A stretch of 60,000 bases of DNA from positions 312,001 through 372,000 of the forward strand of contig NC_064042.1 of NCBI RefSeq assembly GCF_932526225.1, read 5' to 3'. The position numbers and the translations under genes are program-made. The notes beneath the pieces were generated by a model. The model searched no databases. It had not been told where the DNA came from and worked only from the letters and a program-made list of their open reading frames with translations. Origin of the DNA: Nematostella vectensis (lineage: Eukaryota > Cnidaria > Anthozoa > Actiniaria > Edwardsiidae). Shown one piece after another: positions 59,301 through 60,000 of this stretch (positions within the stretch are counted from its first letter, which is position 1; the number at the start of each line of letters is the position of its first letter).

Positions 59301-59563
59301 CCTCAGTAGTATATCTGCGACTTTGAACACGTTTTCGTGACGCTGCTTCGTTTAAACGGAGAAAAAGGGCAAACATGTCGATGAAAAGTTGCCACTACAT
59401 TTTTGCACTGTTACAAGATTAACAAATAGACTCTGTAACGCTCATATGTTATGCTATAGCTCAGATATGCAACCTTGTAAAACCGCTTCTTTGTTCTTAT
59501 ATACAACTGAAAATTATTTATATTTTTACCTATAATAGATCTAGAGCAGGATGGGACGAACCT
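19815..59563 (+). CDS. Multi-Ig, EGF-SEA-EGF transmembrane receptor (3' partial)
   Basis: Predicted type I surface receptor; no orthologue recognised. Exons: 19815-19890, 20028-20384, 23630-23881, 24260-24523, 24899-25150, 25539-25793, 25954-26211, 27573-27857, 28137-28427, 28710-28967, 29253-29510, 29900-30157, 30431-30688, 31608-31886, 32270-32551, 32853-33110, 33272-33529, 33942-34199, 38308-38562, 39216-39473, 39921-40175, 47098-47346, 50544-50804, 51418-51663, 51948-52055, 53075-53223, 53660-53718, 53867-54015, 57755-57868, 58778-58894, 59539-59563. All introns are GT..AG and all domain exons are phase 1-1. About 2,300 residues: signal peptide 1-25, V-like domain to about 144, 22 C2-like Ig domains to about 2060, EGF, SEA (about 2097-2215), EGF, TM, tail start. 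The tail continues past the window. A role in adhesion or recognition is inferred from architecture only. Splicing all exons into one transcript is assumed; alternative use of Ig exons is possible. Confidence 0.88.
22381..22427. repeat. Perfect 22-bp inverted repeat (hairpin)
   Basis: Arms 22381-22402 and 22406-22427 are exact reverse complements (ATTATTTGAATATGCGGTCA plus TC in the left arm) with a 3-base AAA loop. I see no flanking repeats that would mark it as a transposon end. Confidence 0.9.
23019..23289. mobile_element. MITE-like inverted-repeat element, possible TTAA target site
   Basis: Left end GGCCTTGCTAAAATAGGCGA matches the reverse complement of the right end (GGCCTGGCTAAACTAGGTGA). 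The arms share further blocks such as GCGCGACATGTAGT and GCGACATGTCTC over about 110 bp each. TTAA lies at 23015-23018 on the left and 23290-23293 on the right, consistent with a piggyBac-type target duplication. It has no coding capacity. Family assignment is tentative. Confidence 0.7.
23630..28427 (+). CDS. Receptor exons 3-9: seven C2-like Ig domains
   Basis: Seven exons (23630-23881, 24260-24523, 24899-25150, 25539-25793, 25954-26211, 27573-27857, 28137-28427), each one Ig domain, 84-97 residues, phase 1-1. Two types alternate. Type A opens PPxVTP or AAPSITF, has a strand-C Trp (NVTWTRSG, NVSWSKVG, NITWTKQG) in most copies, and ends in VQ or VN. Type B opens Y(K/A)P(E/N), has an aromatic strand C without Trp (YHFYRGG, YHIYVNG) and ends VxAK/VNVK. 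Both cysteines are present in each (for example LTLNC.. and YTCAA in exon 9). N-X-S/T sequons are frequent. Exon 5 has ITIERNG in place of the strand-C Trp. Exon 8 has extra cysteines (ENCSL, STCNAT, QTCSG, QGCNAE). Confidence 0.9.
26212..27572 (+). other. Receptor intron 7 (1.36 kb)
   Basis: AT-rich intron with a C-run near 27343 and a G-rich purine stretch at about 27429-27500 containing several GGG/GGGG runs, which could form G-quadruplexes on the + strand. ORFs on the minus strand in this intron show no domain and look like noise. Confidence 0.6.
28710..30688 (+). CDS. Receptor exons 10-13: two near-identical B-A Ig domain pairs
   Basis: Exons 28710-28967, 29253-29510, 29900-30157 and 30431-30688, each 258 bases. 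Exons 10 and 12 (opening YKPINTQL) differ at only a few bases, as do exons 11 and 13 (opening AAPSITFI). The intron between each pair is also nearly identical, including the stretch from GTAAAAAATATTG to the acceptor CCACTTCCAG. This shows a recent tandem duplication of an approximately 1.2 kb block containing two exons and an intron. The cysteines and the strand-C motif (NVSWSKVGAAG) are intact, so all four domains look usable. Confidence 0.92.
30689..31607 (+). other. Receptor intron 13 (0.9 kb)
   Basis: AT-rich intron ending at the acceptor TTTTTAAAG (31607). No repeat array or ORF of note. Confidence 0.6.
31608..34199 (+). CDS. Receptor exons 14-18: five C2-like Ig domains
   Basis: Exons 31608-31886, 32270-32551, 32853-33110, 33272-33529, 33942-34199, alternating type B and type A. 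Exon 14 resembles exon 8, with extra cysteines (ALCHVV, DTCSAS, EGCDRE). Exon 15 resembles exon 9 (GCPAPNITWYKH). Exons 16 and 17 are a third copy of the exon 10/11 pair, more diverged and with a different, shorter intron between them. The order 8-9-10-11 therefore reappears as 14-15-16-17, pointing to an older four-exon duplication followed by the recent two-exon one. Exon 18 ends VHITTT at the donor CACAG|GTTAGT, whose surroundings form the 57-bp array that follows. Confidence 0.9.
32514..33745 (+). repeat. Decayed copies of exon 15 end plus donor in introns 15 and 17
   Basis: The end of exon 15 (GAGAATAAGACCATTACCCT, then GGATGTGCAAT|GTGAGTA) is echoed in intron 15 at about 32677-32730 (GAGAATAAGATCATTACCCT) and again near 32780-32815 (CATAACCCTAGATGTGTTGT). 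Related sequence also appears in intron 17 at about 33625-33745, ending CCCTAGATGTGCAATGTTAG. The downstream intron text (ACACGGCTCGATATGTGTGT type) repeats with it. These look like old, diverged units of a boundary-spanning tandem repeat. Exon 16 and its flanking introns lie between the two sets. Confidence 0.7.
34167..38226 (+). repeat. 57-bp minisatellite carrying the 5' splice site of receptor exon 18
   Basis: About 70 copies over 4.06 kb. The unit is the last 33 bases of exon 18 (CAGAACAGCTCGGTGCATAT, then AACCACCACAG) plus 24 intron bases (GTTAGTATATATCACACATT, then ACAT or ACAG). Only the first copy joins intact exon; in gene frame each donor is followed by TAG (ACA GGT TAG). Because 57 = 3 x 19, another frame is open for hundreds of codons and reads as AEQLGAYNHHRLVYITHYM repeats; this is almost certainly not a protein. 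Internal variants (GCATATAATC, CTATTAGTATATATCA blocks from 36340 on) form higher-order structure. Confidence 0.95.
38308..40175 (+). CDS. Receptor exons 19-21: three C2-like Ig domains
   Basis: Exons 38308-38562, 39216-39473, 39921-40175, types A, B and A. Exon 19 opens APPRIHGITSDLTVTEGSN with NVTWRSTNG and the strand-F motif GSYQCSA. Exon 20 opens YKPENTSIT with YIYYRGD and HEYACVA. Exon 21 opens DPPTITHPPSDVTVARG with NISWSRPG and GVYRCVV. Both cysteines are present in each. Exon 19 is reached only across the 4-kb repeat array in intron 18. Confidence 0.9.
40488..46771. mobile_element. 6.27-kb foldback transposable element with 8-bp target duplication
   Basis: Element 40496-46763 begins ACCAGAGTGAAGTTAGTTCC and ends with its inverse (GGAACCAACTTCACTCTGGT). 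It is flanked by direct repeats CCCCCGAA at 40488-40495 and 46764-46771. The two arms are inverted copies of each other. Both carry arrays of about 105-bp subrepeats (CGAATAAGGAATAGACT, AAAAAGGAAATGGTATTTCA) and a block repeated in each arm at about 780 bp (left) or 660 bp (right). The left arm runs to about 42235 and the right from about 43500; between them is about 1.2 kb with no transposase-like ORF and a long G run near 43213-43241. An 8-bp duplication fits hAT-type insertion, but foldback elements with 9-bp duplications cannot be excluded. It is probably non-autonomous. Confidence 0.88.
44156..44536. mobile_element. Solo LTR nested in the foldback element
   Basis: 44161-44531 (371 bp) begins TGTTGCGTTAGG and ends GCCGAAACA, so it has TG..CA ends and TGTT/AACA short inverted termini. 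It is flanked by 5-bp direct repeats GTAGT (44156-44160 and 44532-44536). The foldback subrepeat text GATAAGTAGTTAAAACG is cleanly split by it. A 5-bp duplication is typical of Ty3/Gypsy-type and many other LTR retrotransposons. No internal retroviral coding region is present. Confidence 0.85.
47098..51663 (+). CDS. Receptor exons 22-24: last three C2-like Ig domains
   Basis: Exons 47098-47346, 50544-50804, 51418-51663. Each has both cysteines and a strand-C Trp: ANITWSGPSG, PSIMWSKPS and QIYWAKNG; strand F reads GKYLCNA, GIYRCTA and GTYTCTA. They no longer alternate A/B and all look like I-set/C2 domains of the kind in hemicentin or titin-like proteins. Exon 22 follows the foldback element, exon 23 follows the 46-bp array. 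Exon 24 is joined directly to the EGF exon. Confidence 0.88.
47347..50387 (+). repeat. 46-bp pyrimidine-rich minisatellite starting at the donor of receptor exon 22
   Basis: About 66 units starting in the donor itself: exon end CCAGT|GTAAGTATCATCATTCCC runs straight into the array. The consensus unit is TAAGTATCCTGTTATGTTAT, then CATCATTCCCTCTTACTCCT, then TCTCTC. Each unit thus has CTAAGTATC in place of the functional GTAAGTATC, so the decoy donors lack the essential G. Variant units (TCTCAAAGCACC; CTCTTTTACTCTTTCTATCT) recur in the same order about every 0.3-0.75 kb, showing higher-order repeats. The + strand is C/T-rich. Confidence 0.94.
51948..52055 (+). CDS. Receptor exon 25: EGF-like domain 1
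   Basis: 36 residues with six cysteines in EGF order: SCQSNSCKNGGTCVS, then FECTCTSDYTGSTCET. The exon is phase 1-1, as usual for EGF modules. It lacks the D-x-D/N-x-E start of calcium-binding EGF domains. It lies between the last Ig domain and the SEA domain. Confidence 0.9.
52040..52350 (+). repeat. Short array (about 4 units of 73-82 bp) carrying the 5' splice site of EGF exon 25
   Basis: AGCACATGTGAGACAG|GTAAAC at 52040 recurs, slightly changed, at 52113, 52192 and 52274. Each is followed by TAGCAATSCAACAGTTTCTA-like text, a T-rich stretch and GGTCGTAGCCTGAT. The second copy has GACGGG at the junction. Only the first copy joins intact exon. Low copy number with moderate divergence shows an early or contracted stage of the same process as the larger arrays. 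Confidence 0.88.
52411..52600. repeat. Long imperfect inverted repeat in receptor intron 25
   Basis: Left arm from GTATAAATCCACACAAGGTT and right arm ending in AACCTTGTGTGGATTTATAC are reverse complements over about 80 bp each, with an approximately 30-bp centre rich in GC. The right arm contains CGAAACGTCAGCGCAAC. It looks like a small foldback or retroelement-derived hairpin. I see no clear target duplication. Confidence 0.8.
53075..54015 (+). CDS. Receptor exons 26-28: SEA domain with GSVIV cleavage-type motif
   Basis: Exons 53075-53223, 53660-53718 and 53867-54015. After a Pro/Ser/Thr linker (STPMPTSPPN) the sequence follows the SEA pattern: LKNKDSPQFKDLEKRFLEQ, then SYRIWIIEKNFLRCSVKSF, then NGSVIVNFIVSFNE, then ALQRM-type helix (AVLQRMQTTV) and FKVDPDSVKVTSV. 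GSVIV sits where SEA domains such as MUC1 self-cleave between Gly and Ser; cleavage here is inferred. The domain is split by a phase 0 and a phase 2 intron, unlike the phase 1 Ig and EGF exons. Confidence 0.87.
54291..57745 (+). repeat. 53-bp minisatellite abutting the acceptor of EGF exon 29
   Basis: About 65 units of 53 bp: AGAAATGTGTCGGAGAAGTC, then ATTCCCTTACTCCATCTGTT, then CTCGTTCCCCCAT. The array ends inside the pyrimidine tract of the real acceptor (TCTCGTTCCCTGTTCCAG at 57737-57754). Each unit holds a C/T tract followed by CATAG, a plausible decoy 3' splice site, though no exon sequence is included. Units vary at TTATTCC/TTACTCC and TGTTCTC/TGTCCTC. ORFs in the array are repeat artefacts. 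Confidence 0.94.
57755..57868 (+). CDS. Receptor exon 29: EGF-like domain 2
   Basis: 38 residues with six cysteines: LCSSSPCKYEDSTCVV, then YKCECSTFRYGTHCEK. Phase 1-1. It follows the SEA domain directly, as in transmembrane mucins of the MUC3/12/13/17 type (EGF-SEA-EGF). Spacing between the first three cysteines fits EGF, but the Gly-Gly of typical CxNGGxC is replaced by CKYEDSTC. Confidence 0.87.
58331..58803 (+). repeat. 82-bp array carrying the 3' splice site of the transmembrane exon
   Basis: Five to six units of about 82 bp. Each contains GTCGCATYCTGATAG followed by RTGTYGGTGTCCTTCCTGGA and ATAGTC, which is the acceptor plus the first 26 bases of exon 58778-58894. Then comes CCTTTGGTTTGGAGTATTAA and CCATGTCTCCTCTGTTGGCT. 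In the last copy ATAGTC continues as CATCATCGCC, the intact exon. In early copies the first exonic base is A (GATAGATGTTGG). Confidence 0.93.
58778..58894 (+). CDS. Receptor exon 30: transmembrane helix and cysteine cluster
   Basis: 39 residues: GVGVLPG, then a hydrophobic helix IVIIAACGAV..FVLLVLLIW, then CCCC and the basic stop-transfer SRRSSYPK. Four successive cysteines at the inner face suggest palmitoylation (inference). Orientation is type I: extracellular domains precede and positive charges follow the helix. Phase 1-1. Confidence 0.92.
58895..59538 (+). other. Receptor intron 30
   Basis: 0.64 kb. Includes a short GC-rich, self-complementary stretch at about 58970-59025 (GGCCGGCGGAAGCGCTAGC .. 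CCGAGCGCCGGCTAC), perhaps a transposon fragment. Nothing else of note. Confidence 0.5.
59539..59563 (+). CDS. Receptor exon 31: start of cytoplasmic tail
   Basis: A 25-base micro-exon between acceptor TATAATAG and donor GTAAGT. It encodes DLEQDGTN and leaves two bases (CT) for the next exon. The frame is consistent with exon 30, and GAATACATT.. after the next acceptor would continue LNTF. Such micro-exons are common in cytoplasmic tails of adhesion receptors. Its short length limits certainty. Confidence 0.6.
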
Positions 59564-59588
59564 GTAAGTATTCACCCTATACCCTTGT

Positions 59589-60000
59589 ATTTCCTCTTCA
59601 CCGAGACCTGCTCACTCCTGGTTACCACCCCTTACAGGAATACATTTAGCACCAATGACCACCCAAACTCACTTATCTTTTACCGCGACCTGCTCGCTCC
59701 TGTTTATCTTACAGGAATACATTCAGCACCAATGACCACCCAAACTTACTTCTCTTTTACCGCGTTCTGCTCACTTCTGTTTACCTTACAGGAATACATT
59801 TATCACTAATGACCACCCAAACTCACTTCTCTTTTACCGCGACCTGCTCACTCTTGTTTATCTTACAGGAATACATTCAGCACAAATGACCACCCAAACT
59901 CACTTCTCTTTTACCGTGACCTCCTCGATCCTGTTTGCCTTACAGGAATACATTTATCACCAATGACCACCCAAACTCACTTCTCTTTCACCGCGACCTG
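59589..60000 (+). repeat. 77-bp array carrying a 3' splice site, running off the window
   Basis: At least five units of about 77 bp. Each has TACCKCGACCTGCTCACTCC, TGTTTACCTTACAG and then GAATACATTYAGCACCAATG and ACCACCCAAACTCACTTCTC. TTACAG|GAATACATT is acceptor-like, and joining exon 31 (..CT) to it gives an open start (LNTFSTNDHP). By analogy with the other acceptor arrays the intact exon should lie after the last unit, beyond position 60000. Confidence 0.85.

Overview
The window is eukaryotic and metazoan. Its genes are split into short exons with canonical GT..AG introns, and the products are an axonemal dynein and a multi-immunoglobulin membrane receptor. Non-coding DNA is AT-rich, most introns are a few hundred bases, and the intergenic and intronic DNA holds foldback elements, a solo LTR, G/C homopolymer runs and many minisatellites. 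A marine invertebrate is likely. I favour an anthozoan cnidarian (sea anemone-like), with a cephalochordate as the main alternative; the sequence alone does not settle it.

Layout, all genes on the + strand. (1) 266-15473: the 3' part of an outer-arm axonemal dynein heavy chain of the DNAH5/DNAH8 group. I could join 31 exons, all phase-consistent, giving about 1,590 residues from the end of AAA4 through stalk, AAA5, AAA6 and C-terminal domain to the stop. The gene starts upstream of the window. (2) 15474-19814: 3'UTR and intergenic DNA. (3) 19815 to beyond the right edge: a single large receptor gene. I joined 31 exons, about 2,300 residues: signal peptide, a cysteine-less V-like N-terminal Ig domain, 22 C2-like Ig domains (one per exon, all phase 1-1), EGF, SEA with a GSVIV autoproteolysis-type motif, EGF, one transmembrane helix followed by four cysteines, and the start of a cytoplasmic tail whose remainder lies outside the window. 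The membrane-proximal EGF-SEA-EGF-TM part resembles transmembrane mucins. The Ig part resembles CEACAM-like adhesion or recognition proteins.

The most striking signal is not a gene. At least eight minisatellites lie at exon/intron boundaries. In six of them the repeat unit itself contains the splice site plus adjoining exon sequence: 43 bp and 62 bp units in the dynein gene; 57 bp, about 73-82 bp, 82 bp and 77 bp units in the receptor gene. Two more (46 bp and 53 bp) abut a donor or acceptor. Each intron therefore carries from a few to about 70 copies of its own splice site, and only the copy next to the intact exon gives an open reading frame. A decayed version of the same thing is visible in receptor introns 15 and 17. 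I recall boundary-associated minisatellites being described in amphioxus genes, but could not check this.

The intron after receptor exon 21 holds a 6.27 kb foldback transposable element flanked by an 8-bp direct repeat, itself containing a nested 371-bp solo LTR with a 5-bp target duplication. Smaller inverted-repeat elements lie at 9433-9557, 22381-22427, 23019-23289 and 52411-52600.
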